Source of the DNA: Ricinus communis
Taxonomy: Eukaryota > Streptophyta > Magnoliopsida > Malpighiales > Euphorbiaceae
Length of the DNA: 64,000 nucleotides
NCBI RefSeq assembly: GCF_019578655.1
Contig: NC_063256.1
Span: forward strand, 20,746,005 to 20,810,004
Reading direction: 5' to 3'
The translations under genes and the position numbers were made by a program. Positions 1 to 10,287 of the stretch are shown here, one piece after another (position 1 is the stretch's first letter; each line of letters opens with the position of its first letter). The notes under the pieces were generated by a model that saw only the letters and a program-made list of their open reading frames with translations, ran no database searches and had not been told where the DNA came from.

Positions 1-11
1 TCCTTTTCTTT

Positions 12-1000
12 TCAAACATAGTATTTTTTGAGATGATCTAAGTTGATGGGCTTAGAGAGTTCGTACCCTTTTAGGTCTGAAATCTTAGCAGTACCCTTAG
101 GCAGAATCTTCTTTACAAGATACGAGCCTTCCCAATTGGGCTTGAAATTTCCTCTAGGATTGAATGTTGTAGGCCTTGGGTGCTTCATTACTAAGTCACC
201 GACTCTAATCCTTTTTGGCTTCACCCTTTTATCGAATGCTCTAGCTACCCTCTTTTGATACAGCTACATGTGATACAAAGCCTTCGTCCTCTTCTTGTTA
301 ATCACAGCTAATTGCTTGTACCTCTGGTTAGGCCACTGATATTTTGGTATGTCAGCTTCCAGCATGACCTTCAGAGATTTCAATTCTAACTCAATTGGCA
401 GAACCACTTCAGTTCGATAAACCATAGAGTATAACGTTGGATCTACTGATGTTAGCTCGATAGCTCGGTATCCCAAAGTGCAAAAAGTAGGCAAAACAAC
501 CAATCCTTATGGTTCCATACCATCTTTGGAAGTATCTTCTTCAAATTCTTGTTAGTCGTTTCTACTGCACCATTCGCTTATGGTCTATATGGGAAGATCT
601 GTGATGTTTCCTCAAGTAAATATGTCATCTCAACCTTGAACTGTACCTTATTATCTATTACAACATGGTGCAGGACCCTGTACCTGCAAATCAGATTTCA
701 TCCTAGCCATCTACTTTGCCCCCACAGTGGAAAATGACTTAGCTTCATACCATTTAAGAAATAGTCAATTGCCACAACTATGAACCTATGTCCATTCGAA
801 GCAGATTTTATCTCTCTAATGATGTCACTTCCCTAGGTTGCAAAAGGCCATAGAGACATTAAATTGTGAAGTTCTATCAGAGGTAGATGACTTAGGTTAT
901 TATACAGCCAACACTCATGGCACTTCCTCACCAAGGCTATAAAATCTTTTTCTATTTTCAGCTAATAATAGCCTTGACTCATTATTTTCCTAGTCAGCAC
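12..1000 (-). pseudogene. Tat-type Ty3/gypsy integrase relic (Tat-3)
   Basis: Minus-strand translation gives the C-terminal half of a gypsy integrase, the enzyme that inserts retrotransposon cDNA into the genome. From high to low coordinate I read a first catalytic Asp in VVAIDYF (near 760), a second in VIDNKVQF (near 640) and the Glu in ANGAVETTNK (near 560), so the D-D-E triad is still recognisable. Then come LPIELELKSLKV (264-503) and the tail PNWEGSYLVKKIL...INLDHLKKYYV (12-224). The frame is broken by several stops and shifts. The same region recurs at 11918-13000, roughly 80% alike by eye. The element runs off the left edge of the window. Tat lineage is inferred from the related copy at 18743-23564. 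Confidence 0.88.
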
Positions 1001-2396
1001 TATGCCATTTATATGAGGCTCCCTCACCCCTTTGTGCACTTCCTCCATCACCACATGTGCTTATTACTTAGTCAAACACTTGAGATGAACACTTGAAGCC
1101 ATTCTCTTATACAATATCCCATCATGGCTGATGTAGTTCCTAGCTTGTATTTGTAACGCATACTTGTCCCTTACAATTGCCTCTTCTGGATATGCTATGT
1201 TCCTTACAAACTTATGTGAATCGTAAAACTAGGGTTTCTCTTTTAGTTCCATCTGAATATCCATAATCCTTTCTTATAGTAATAAGAAACTCCAGATTTT
1301 ATGATCACTAATGATTTCATCGAGAGTTGAGCTGGATTGTTCCATATAGATGATAGTGTGGGTAACAAATCCGTCATTTAGTCCTCGTCACTAGGCAAAT
1401 GAATGAACAAACATTTAGAGAAATTGCAAACCAAATTCCTAAGATAATTGATATATGGTTTTAACATCTCTTTCTTCATTTCCAATTCTTCAATAGGTCA
1501 TTGGATTACTAACATGTAATCCTCGTTGACCATCAGCTGCTTCGCTCCTGCCATCATACCGCTTTTAACATATACAGACATGCTTCATATTCTATCATGT
1601 AATTTGTAACCCTAAAGTCTAATCTCTTGGCCATTGATCATATCTCATCTTCTAGTGTGATCAAGACAACTCTTAACCTTGCACCTTTTGCATTCACTGC
1701 TCTATTGAAGTACAATCTTTATTCTTGAATTTCAATTATACCCAAATTCTCATCAGAAAACTCTAGATCACGAGGGTCATCTCCTTTAATTGTGTTATAT
1801 GCTAGGAATTCTGCTATAGCCCTCCTCTTAACCACCTTCTTGGTGACGTACTCGATGCCAAACTTTGTTAAAAGTACTAGCTATCTTGCCAACTTACCTA
1901 TGAGAGACGGAGCTTCAAACAAATGCTTCAATGGGCCTATTTCTAAAATTTCTTAAACCTTATAAAATGGGAAGTAGTGTCTCAACTTCCTCATAGTCCA
2001 TATCATAGCCAAGCAAATCTTCTCGACAAGATTATACTTTGACTCATAAGATAGCAATCTCTTATTGAGATAATAGACCACATGGTCCACGTCACACACT
2101 ACACTACTATTGCTCATATCGCTTCCTCTTCTAGAGCTAAGTAAAGGATTAGAGGCTTCCCATCCTTTGGCAGTTTTAATACTGGTGGCTTCATCAGGTA
2201 TTTCTTAATCTTGTCAAAGGCTTTCTGATACTGTTCATCCTACATAAAGGGTTGGTGTTTTCTTAGAAGCTTGAAAATTGGATCACAAACCCTTTTAAGC
2301 TTGCAAATGAATCGAATGATATATTGTAGACGTTCTAAAAACCTTATGAATTCCTTTTTTGCCTTTGGAGTTGACATTTCTTAAATTGCCTTAACC
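1001..2396 (-). pseudogene. Tat-3 RNase H and reverse transcriptase C-terminal relic
   Basis: Continuing upstream on the minus strand, broken frames read as the RT-RNase H part of a gypsy polyprotein: ERLQYIIRFICKL, PIFKLLRKHQPF, ILYLALEEEA, YYLNKRLLSYESKYN, LRHYFPFYK, then FEAPSLIGKLARW and GIEYVTKKVVK leading into a second RNase H-like stretch. The series is collinear with Tat-1 at 18743-19566. It stops abruptly near 2396 inside the RT thumb, where plus-strand sequence of another gypsy element begins. The missing 5' part of Tat-3 (RT core, protease, gag) is not contiguous. Non-functional. Confidence 0.8.
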
Positions 2397-2633
2397 TTGT
2401 CCAAATCATTCTATATTGATGCAGTTCCACCATTGACATTGACGGAGGCTCAAGAGAAAGACATGTTGAGCGTTCACTCAAACAGACCTATCACGAGGGC
2501 TCGTGCCAAAGCTATTACTCAAGCCACTTTGAGCATTGTTGCCAAGGCCTTTGCAAGGAATGGAGCGTCTTCAATTTCCACACCCACCTTTAAGATTTTA
2601 TCATTGTTTACTTGGCGTGAAGAGACTTCCTAA
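2397..2633 (+). pseudogene. C-terminal tail of a gypsy polyprotein (RARAK motif)
   Basis: An open stretch of 78 residues ending at a TAA. It contains RPITRARAKAI, a motif commonly found at the extreme C-terminus of plant gypsy polyproteins just before the 3' LTR. The ATG at 2397 is probably fortuitous, since the frame is cut by the junction with Tat-3 at 2396. It lies directly before LTR sequence and a primer binding site that then lead into gag, so it seems to be the end of an element whose 3' LTR doubles as the 5' LTR of the next unit. Assignment is by motif and position only. Confidence 0.6.
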
Positions 2634-2741
2634 AACTTAAATTTTCATCTTTGGGTTTATATTGCTATTTGTTTTTATTTTTTATTTGTTTGTATTTATT
2701 TACCTTGTTTTCCTTTATTAGAAATCTAGGTTTAGGGTTCC

Positions 2742-2753
2742 ATATATATATGG
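2742..2753 (+). promoter_or_regulatory. TATA box of the plus-strand gypsy LTR
   Basis: An alternating TA run (CATATATATATGGG) sits in the upstream half of the LTR, about 740 bases before the primer site, where a retrotransposon promoter is expected. Called from sequence and position only. Confidence 0.45.
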
Positions 2754-3094
2754 GATATTGGTTTTATTTTAGGGCACGTTGAATTTTAAAACAAGGAATT
2801 TGAGAGAGCTTTGGACTCCTCCCTTGTCTTCGATGCTGCCTCCCTACATCTCTCATTTGTGCCGATCCTAATACTAAGCAATATCACTCCTTTTAATCCT
2901 CATTCTTGTTTGGAATTTATGTCCATCTTCATTAAATGCTTTTGTCTCATTTTCCATTTCAAAGTGGTTGTTCTTTAAATTGCCGAATTGAGAAAGTGGG
3001 GATCGAGCTTCATTTCCCTAATTTCGGTCCCCACTTGAACTGTTATATGGTTGGTACCCATTATCAAATTAGTGGAATTTGATCACCTCCCTAC

Positions 3095-3280
3095 TGACGT
3101 CATCTTTGGGACTTCTCCTTTCGAATTGTGAAAGTCCACTTTCCATCTACAAATTAAGTGGAATTGTGTCCACTTCTTCTACGGCAACAATCATCATTTC
3201 TGAATTGTGAATTAGTGGGGCTGTCCCCATTTTCATTCTTAATTTAGTGGAAGCCGTGGACCTTACATCTACTGACGTCA
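3095..3280 (+). promoter_or_regulatory. Pair of TGACGTCA palindromes in the LTR
   Basis: The perfect 8-base palindrome TGACGTCA occurs at 3095-3102 and again at 3273-3280, both preceded by CTAC or CTAC-like sequence. It is the core recognised by plant bZIP factors of the TGA/as-1 class. Two exact copies within 190 bases suggest stress- or hormone-responsive control of the element, but binding is not shown. Confidence 0.45.
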
Positions 3281-3479
3281 CCTTGGTCTTCTTTGTCCTT
3301 ATTTGTATTTGTTATTCATAACAAAAATTGAGGATTGAGCTGCCTCCTTTCCAAGGCCGAGAACGTGACCTCCTTTTCCACTTATCAAAGCTGCCTTAGG
3401 CGTCAACAAGGGAAGCTTCGGCACACGTCCTATCTAGACCCGATTCAAGCAAGCCTTCCAAGGGGCTAACACATCAATT

Positions 3480-3492
3480 TGGTATCAGCTTC
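3480..3492 (+). other. Primer binding site, initiator tRNA-Met type
   Basis: TGGTATCAGCTTCC matches the 3' end complement of initiator tRNA-Met (TGGTATCAGAGC) in its first nine bases. It fixes the 3' end of the LTR and the plus orientation of the element. Confidence 0.7.
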
Positions 3493-3813
3493 CAGGGGTA
3501 CGACGTGTTGTTCATTATTCTCTTGTTTCAATTTCTCCCATTATATTTCTAACCCTCACATGTGTTTCCATTTTTTTATTTTTTCATAGTTGTCCCACCT
3601 TTCCAACCACAACCAAAAAGAAAGCCCTTAAGTTTGGACATAGTTCACACCCAGAATGTTATATTTTGTTGTCACCCTATTTCCTTGTATGCAATAGTAC
3701 TATCTTGTTTTATCATATTATCTAGCATATTGACCTTGTGATTATTTTGCTGCATAATATATCTTGCATGAATATAAGTTTGCGATTATTGTAACAAGCC
3801 TATAATCATCTTC

Positions 3814-4088
3814 TAAAATTTGAGCAAGGTTGCATTCCACGAATACATTAAAATTTGTGTTGTTACCTTGTTCTCTTGTTTGTTACCATCACAACTGCCG
3901 TTAAAATTTTGAGCAAGGTTGCATTCCACGAATACACTAAAATTTGTACTGTTACCTTGTTCTCTTGTTTGCTACCATTACTAGTGCAGTTAAAAATTTG
4001 AGCAAGGTTACATTCCACGAATACACTAAAATTTGTGTTGTTACCTTGTTTTCTTACTTCTCACCATCACTAGTGCAGTTAAATTCAT
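3814..4088 (+). repeat. Three 89-bp tandem repeats in a gypsy 5' leader
   Basis: The unit beginning near AAAATTTGAGCAAGG recurs with its GAGCAAGG core at 3822, 3911 and 4000, an exact 89-base period. The copies differ at a handful of positions. The array lies between the primer site and gag, in untranslated leader sequence. Confidence 0.9.
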
Positions 4089-4411
4089 AAAAAAAAAAAT
4101 GATCACAAAGATTGAAGACATTGGCATACATCCATTTCATGCAACACAATCAATCGACGACTTTATTGTGTATTAATTATTTGCTTTGATTTAGTCATCA
4201 TGGGACAATATTGCATGCTTGATTTGGCTTGAATAGGTTATTGCATACAAGTTCACTTCTTTCTTTCACCTCCCTCACGGATTACTTCACGTAGTTATCG
4301 GGAGATTTTGTTACTTTGAGTGTGTTGGACTGCATTTTGTACTTCTTGTAGTTGCTGCTATTTTTGTTATTATTAACCTCTTGCTATGTCTGTGCATAAG
4401 GAGGAACTGAC

Positions 4412-6360
4412 ATGCAAGCGGCTGAATTTTTAGAGACGAAGGAATGCCTTGACAAGTCCAAGGCTGAGCGCATTATTCTGGCGGAACGGTTGGCCACTAC
4501 GGAGCGCCAACTAGCTCACTTAACACGCCTTATGGAGGCTCAACATAGGCCTATTGGGGTGCCCTCTTCCTTAGTTCCGGACACTCCGTTAGCCGCTAGT
4601 GTCGAAAAACAAGTTCTTCAACACTCCCGGCATGATAGGAGCAAAGGACTACCGTCATCATCACACCAACAACATGTTAACCATAAGCAGTCCAACAAAC
4701 TGCAGTCGGTCATTGAGAGGCCTACTATCGATGACATTGATGATCGGTGGCAACCAAGATCAAACTCTAGAGACCTCGATGACAATGGTTATTACTCAGA
4801 CCATGCGGACACCCCTAGAGGCGACCACCAATCACTTGAGCGACACAGGTATGATCACTCTAACTCTGATACTCATTACTATGGGCGTCACTCTGTCCGC
4901 ACCAACAATGCAAGACCTACCACACGGCCTGATAGAGGCCATACGCAACCTGCTCCCCAAGCTCCTTTTAGACCTTATTCTCTATTTACTTTCGGTCAAT
5001 ATGATGAGGAGGAGATGCACTTAGCTGGCCAGGTAAACCCAGGTAACCCATCGAGAACCAAGTTCATCCGGAGGGGTGGATTCCTCCTTACATCCCTACA
5101 TATTTGTTTCATGATAATGTTAATGCTAATGCCTATGATGAATATGAGAATGTGCAGCCTAGGCATAGGAAAGGCAACAATGGAGTTCATGGGAATGCAT
5201 ATAACCATCACGGTGACTGCGGCTTTGAGGAGAGACGCCAAGTTCAACCTAATCATAACTCTAGACGCGATATCAAGGTAAAGATTGAAAACTTTATTGG
5301 TGAATATGATGCAGCTATCTTTTTGGATTGGTTGTAGGCAACGGAACATGCACTTCAGCATTGCCACTATTCTGAAGAGGAAAAGGTGGAAATTGCCACT
5401 TTACACTTCCAAGAAGCCGCAAGATCGTGGTGGCATAGAGATGTGGCCAATAGAGCTCGCATGGGATGTGAGCCTATTCGATAATGGCACCAACTTGTCT
5501 TCGTCATGACTCAAAAATACGTGCCTCTGGAATATAAAAATGAGATGAGATTGAAGATAGCCTTAGCTCGACAAGGAACTCAAACACCTCTTGAGTTCTT
5601 TGCACAACTAGAAGACCTGTATTTCGAGGCTGGCATGAGTGTCACTCCGGCCACCGTTCGGACCAAATTTCCCCATGGTCTTCATGTTGATTTGAAGGAA
5701 GAAATCAATGTGCTGCCCATTAAGGACTTAACTGCGCTCACACATGCCGCTCGAAAGGTCCACTTTAAACTTGTGCGCAAGAAGGTCTATCCTTGGCTCT
5801 CGGCTTCTTCAATAAAAAGGTATGATTCTCACCCTAGTCCTAAGTTTTCTACTAATTCTAATGCTAATGTGTAGCCTAGGTCTCAAGCTCCTATCTCTGG
5901 TCGGCCTACACGCCCCATCGAGACTCCTAAACCGGCTGCAATCCCTTCTCAACCTCCATATGGCACCCGTCAAGACAAGACAAGTGATAGAGTATGCTAT
6001 AAATGTGGCGGGCGCGGTCATATTGTGCACGATTTTCCAAATCCTAGGAAGGTATTGTTCTCTGAAGCTATAGGGTATGAGTCATTTGATGATGAAGAGG
6101 ATAATGACGAGGATTCGAGAACTGTTTATGATGACCTTGCTGATGAGGAGCCTTATGCTTGTGGTCCCCTAGACTTGAATGAAGGAACGCCTCTTTCCCT
6201 TTTAGCTCGTCGTGCTTTGACAGTGAAAGATGCTTCGAGAATGGCTTCCAGCAAGCTTCTAGCGGCGAAAGGAGACTGGAAAACAAAGATAAGATGGGGA
6301 GGACTCAACGGCAAATGGAGGCAGAGGAGGAGGAAGTTTAGGATATGCACAGGGACCTAA
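4412..6360 (+). pseudogene. Ty3/gypsy gag relic with zinc knuckle
   Basis: This encodes the capsid-nucleocapsid precursor that packages retrotransposon RNA. The N-terminus (4412 on) has a heptad-like Leu/Ala/Glu segment, probably coiled coil, then a Ser/His/Asp-rich linker. From about 5270 the capsid core reads KIENFIGEYDAAIFLDWL, ATEHALQHCHYSEEEKVEIA and AARSWWHRDV, then YVPLEYKNEMRLKIA and TPLEFFAQLEDLYFEAGMS. The zinc knuckle near 5995-6035 is CYKCGGRGHIVHDF, whose last Cys is replaced by Asp. Breaks: a frameshift around 5040-5100 and in-frame stops near 5335, 5481 and 5872. An acidic tail (DDEEDNDED) ends at 6358. Protease, RT and integrase are missing downstream, so only the 5' part survives. 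Confidence 0.85.
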
Positions 6361-6849
6361 CTCAATTTTTTTCAAAAAGAAAAAAAATTCCTTTGAGACC
6401 CCTTTAAAACAAAACATTGCTATAATAGCCCATGTTTATTCTTTCATTTATTTTGTATACATATATATATACCCTGAATTTATTATCTCAACAATTGCAT
6501 ACTAGCTTAGACTTATAATAATTAATGATTACAATTATATAAAATAAATAAGTAAATAATAATTAATGTAGATTAAAACCAAATTAAATAGAAAATATGT
6601 ACTTTAAATAAAGCTAATTTAAATAAAATTTGACTCGCTTATTTAAAATCACAAAACTAAATTTAAAATCCACTAAAATCAATATAATATAATTATTGGT
6701 AACAATACTAATTTAAACGTTACTTATAGTAATCAGTTATTATTATTAAATTATTTAATTAAATGCTCAGTTAAACATCAAAATACTTATTTATTAAAAT
6801 ACCCTTGAAAAATAAATGAGATTAAAATTCAAAAATTATAGGTATTACA
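6361..6849 (-). repeat. 3' LTR fragment of a Del/Tekay-like chromovirus
   Basis: On the minus strand the LTR begins at 6849 with TGTAATACC, close to the TGTAACACC start usual for Del/Tekay elements. It is preceded by the polypurine tract AAGGGGGAGAA (6850-6863). The body is AT-rich and non-coding. The far end is not recognisable and seems truncated where it meets the gag relic near 6360. Confidence 0.6.
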
Positions 6850-7810
6850 TTCTCCCCCTTAAAAATATTTGTCCTCGAATTCCGAAAGGAACAAGGCTTA
6901 CCTTATGACTGAAACATATAGAGGTAGGAATCTCTCATCTCCTGCTCGGTTTCCTAGCTACATTTCTCAGTAGAATGATTCCACCACAATACTTTAATCA
7001 TCGATATAACTTTAGAGCGAAGCTGGGAAACTTGAGTATCCACGATCATGACTGGTTGCTCCTCATAAGTCAAATCTTCACTCACTTCCACATACTGAGG
7101 TTGCACCACATGCGAAGGATCCGATATATACTTCCTCAGCATAAATATATTAAATATCGAATGCACATGCAAGAAATTCAGTGGCAAATCCAACTTATAT
7201 GCTACCTCTCCAATTCTATCAACAATCTCGGAGGGGCCCAGATACGTGGGGCTAACTTGCCCTTCTTACTAAACCGCGTCACACCTTACATAGGAGATAC
7301 CTTCAGGAATACATACTATCTAATATCAAACTCTGCGTGCTTCTGCTTCAGATTCCTATAACTCGTATGCTTACTAAAAGTTGTCTTCAGTCTCTCGCAG
7401 ATAAAGGAATCTTTTTCGAAGTAATCTGGACTGACTTCGGTCTTGCTAGCTTCCGCTCACCAACTTTTTCCCAACACACAAGAGATCTGCACTTTCTACC
7501 ATATAATGTCTCATAAGGAGGTATCTCGATGCCCATATGATAATTGTTATTGTAAGCAAACTCAAATTAATAGAAGACACCAATTCTATTGACCACTAAA
7601 ATACATAACACATATCCGAAGCATATCTTCCAAAGTCTGAATTGTCCTTTCTGACTGACCATCAGTGTGGGTTGGAGAGTTATGCTGAAGTCCAATTTGG
7701 TAGCAAGCTCTTCTTATAGTTTTTTCCAAAATGTTGAAGTGAATTGTGGTCCTTTATCAGAAACTATAAAGATAAAAACTCTGTAAATCTTTCATTTTCT
7801 TTATTCCGCT
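6850..7810 (-). pseudogene. Chromovirus (Del/Tekay-like) integrase relic
   Basis: Minus-strand frames give the 3' end of a chromovirus pol. Near 7750 is VSDKGPQFTSTFWKKL, then THTDGQSERTIQTLEDML in a second frame, CRSLVCWEKVGERKL, and LPLNFLHVHSIFNIFMLRKYISDPSHV with DLTYEEQPVMIVD and KVLWWNHSTE (6954-7193). These match the catalytic core and C-terminal part of Del-type integrases, including the VHNVFHVSMLRKY-like block. Several stops and frameshifts interrupt it. It is cut at about 7810 by unrelated plus-strand sequence. Confidence 0.82.
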
Positions 7811-7825
7811 TATTTATCTAACCAT

Positions 7826-8427
7826 TTTGTCTGTAGTTCATCTGTCGTACCCTTGCTGCTTCTAAGCTGACAAAAGGGCAGTCTGCCTGACGCCCCAGGC
7901 CCTCCCAAATCTTGGGTTCCTCTATTGGTGCTACTTCTGAAGCACCTCCTATGGCCACATTGGATGTGATTCCAGGGAGCATCCCATTCCTCCCTGATCC
8001 AATGGTCTCGTGTTGGAGTTCTCATGGTGCAATAGAGCACCAGCTTGCCATGGAGCACGGCCTCCCACCGAAGTTTACTTCGAGTACCTGTACACATGTG
8101 AGTAACATTCTCCTTTATATTTTCACATCCCTTTTTTCTTAAAATTTTAGTAACACATAAAAGTAATGAAATAGGTTTAGAGGGACTAGTTCGAGCATGT
8201 GCATCGATTGGTCAGTGCTGCAAGAAAGAAATTATTTGTCCTCGGCGAGGACTGGCGGGTAAGAAAATGATTTATGAAATGCATATATTAGGTGCACTGA
8301 CTAATCTCTCTTTGGGTTTTCTTCAAAGAGACCGTGAAAGCTTGCAAGGGCAAGTGGATGACCGACAACTTTAGATTAATGCTCTACAGCGCATGATCGA
8401 TACTTTGACGCTTCAGCTATCTACCTT
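7826..8427 (+). pseudogene. Fragment of an intron-containing plus-strand ORF, possibly an antisense Tat accessory ORF
   Basis: Coding-like pieces separated by apparent GT-AG introns. The first reads PPMATLDVIPGSIPFLPDP and AMEHGLPPKFTSSTCTHV (to about 8098) and is followed by a GTGAGTAA-like donor. Another acceptor (TTCTTCAAAG near 8330) precedes RDRESLQGQVDDRQL and INALQRMIDTLTLQLST, a probable coiled coil with one stop. A solo LTR then interrupts it. After the LTR, from 9850, the frame can be read on as DTDSDNGMGDSEENLGF to a stop near 9928. I do not recognise the family with certainty. Its place beside a Tat element on the antisense strand and its intron layout suggest the end of a plant-mobile-domain-like accessory ORF. 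Low confidence. Confidence 0.35.
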
Positions 8428-9849
8428 TGATGCGTGTTAAACACGAATAGCAACGGGAATTGAGAATCTACTGCTACTACGCTATTTCTATTATCTAACC
8501 GATCAAAAAGTGGTGAAACTTATTAACTAAAGATGATCGAGAATGCAATTGAAAGCTAAATTTTAACGAATAGAATGAGAGTTGAAGAAAGACAATAAGA
8601 TGAGTTAATCCAATTGGGGATCACTTTAGCTAGTTGGCTTACAAACAATAAATTATAAATTTATTGATTAAGAATAATGATTTGTAGATAATTTCTTGAA
8701 TGAATTGGCCTCTCTCTCGAGTTAATCAATTCCTAATTCTAAAGATCTAAAGTTAGAATCTCTTCCTAACAATTGAATTTAGAATAGCATTAATCTCTAA
8801 ATTACCGCTAATAAGAGTGTCTAATTCTTATTCCAGTAAGCTATTACACCTCTCTTTAGGATGTAAATCACTTAATCACACAAGTAGTTATCCAAATTCA
8901 ATCAAATTTCTCAATTATAAGGGAGTTCTCAAATTGATTCAACAATGAAGAAGAAATAATAAATTTATTATACTTGAATGAAAACTACAATCTTAAATCA
9001 ATAATCCAATCTTTAAGCACAAAGCAAGCCTAACATGGCTAAAGATTGCCCCCAAATGGGTTTGCTAGAATTAGTTACACGTGTTCACGATTAAACTAAA
9101 ATAGGAATTGAATACAAAGTAGACAAGAATTGAAAAGAACATGAACACCCTTTTGTCAAATGGTGAGATGCTATCCTCTATTGAATAACTTTATATCAAA
9201 ACTCTACAGCTCAGCTCTCTTTCTTCTTTCCTTTGAATTCTCGATCCAATCCTCAAGAGCAGCTATCTTGATGATGTTGAAGTGGAATTTGTCTCCATTT
9301 TTCTCTTCTTGATCGTCTGGAAGTTCGCTCTAAGGGTCTGTCTTGAATACTTCAAAATTCTCTTCTTTCTCTTTGCGCTACTTTCCCTTTCTTTCTTTCT
9401 TTTCTTTTCTTTTCTTTTAACTTAGGTTTGGGATTCAACACGGCCTGGATTTGGGCCGTGCTGGATCCATGTCGTGTTGATAATGTACTTTCGGCCTTCT
9501 TCAACACGGCTTGGATTTGGGTCGTGCTCCTCAGCATGGACATGCTCCTAGGCCGTGTCACTCTTGAAAACCGTGTTTTAAATCACTTCTTTTCGCCCTA
9601 GGTAAGGCATTTCAGCACGCCTTCTGACCTTGACTGTGCTCCTCAGCACGGGCGTGTGGGCATGTCATGTTGAACAGTCTAACGCCCTGATTCTGGTATG
9701 ATTTCTCTCTAACTTAGATGATGTGCCTAGAAAAACACCTAAGACACAAAGAAAACTAAAATAGGGTGATTTTGATACAAAAACACATAAATTTCTCTAA
9801 AAATAACTCAAAATCAAGCATGCAAACATGTGTAAGATCAAGGATATCA
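8428..9849 (-). mobile_element. Solo LTR, Athila-type, with 5-bp target duplication
   Basis: The LTR starts TGATGCGTG and ends GGATATCA. It is flanked by identical ACCTT at 8423-8427 and 9850-9854, a perfect 5-base target duplication. Its layout parallels the Athila-type LTRs at 44421 and 48831: a CTCTCTCTCGAG-containing block, AGTTAGAATCTCTTCC, a TTC/TTT-rich run, then ACACGG/CCGTGT palindromes at 9437-9665. No internal sequence is present, so the element was reduced to one LTR by LTR-LTR recombination. Orientation is taken from the homologous LTRs. Confidence 0.85.
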
Positions 9850-9928
9850 ACCTTATAAACTTAAGGGATGGATACCGATTCAGATAATGGAATGGGAGAT
9901 TCGGAAGAGAACCTCGGCTTTTGAGTTT

Positions 9929-10287
9929 TCATCTATTATTTGTATTTTTTCTTTTGACTGCCTTTTTATAAAACTTGACTCTTTAATATATAAAATTTCA
10001 CACTTTTGGCACATGCAATGTCATAATTTCCTTATTAATATTGTCTATTTTGAGTGTACATATGACCGGAGGCTAAGAAACCATCGAAAATCCCTTAAAA
10101 AACTAAAAAATGCCCTCATAACATCAGACAGCCGATTCAACTTTGCGCACAACTAATCGATTATGTGCTCAGCTGATTCAGCTCTGCATTTGTAGAGTTC
10201 GAATTAAACTCTGATTTCAGGCCTTTAAATACACATGCACCCCTCACACTTCCTCCTACGTGATTTCCTTCTTTCAAGTCAAGAAAC
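9929..10287. other. Region upstream of the DUF7745 ORF with AGCCGATT motifs
   Basis: No coding frame. At 10129-10190 there is a cluster of imperfect inverted repeats of AGCCGATT/AATCGATT/AGCTGATTCAGCT type, the motif also found in the Tat LTR at 25167-25215 and 26132-26184. TTTAAATACACATGC near 10224-10240 could be a TATA element for the ORF that starts at 10288. Confidence 0.5.

Larger units (their letters stand above)
2640..3478 (+). repeat. LTR of a plus-strand gypsy element
   Basis: The stretch between the pol tail and the primer binding site has LTR character: a TATA box, a 5' leader-like region and no coding frames. It holds several imperfect hairpins built from GTGG/CCAC arms at 2995-3265 (for example AAGTGGAATTGTGTCCACTT). 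The 3' boundary lies just before 3480, near CTAACACATCAAT. The 5' boundary cannot be fixed because no second copy is in the window. Confidence 0.6.

Noticed and set aside
3480..3495. tRNA-like sequence TGGTATCAG
   Set aside because: Only the 3'-end complement of tRNA-Met is present, as expected for a primer binding site; there is no tRNA fold.
4996..5367. 123-residue minus-strand frame
   Set aside because: Antisense shadow of the gag coding region.
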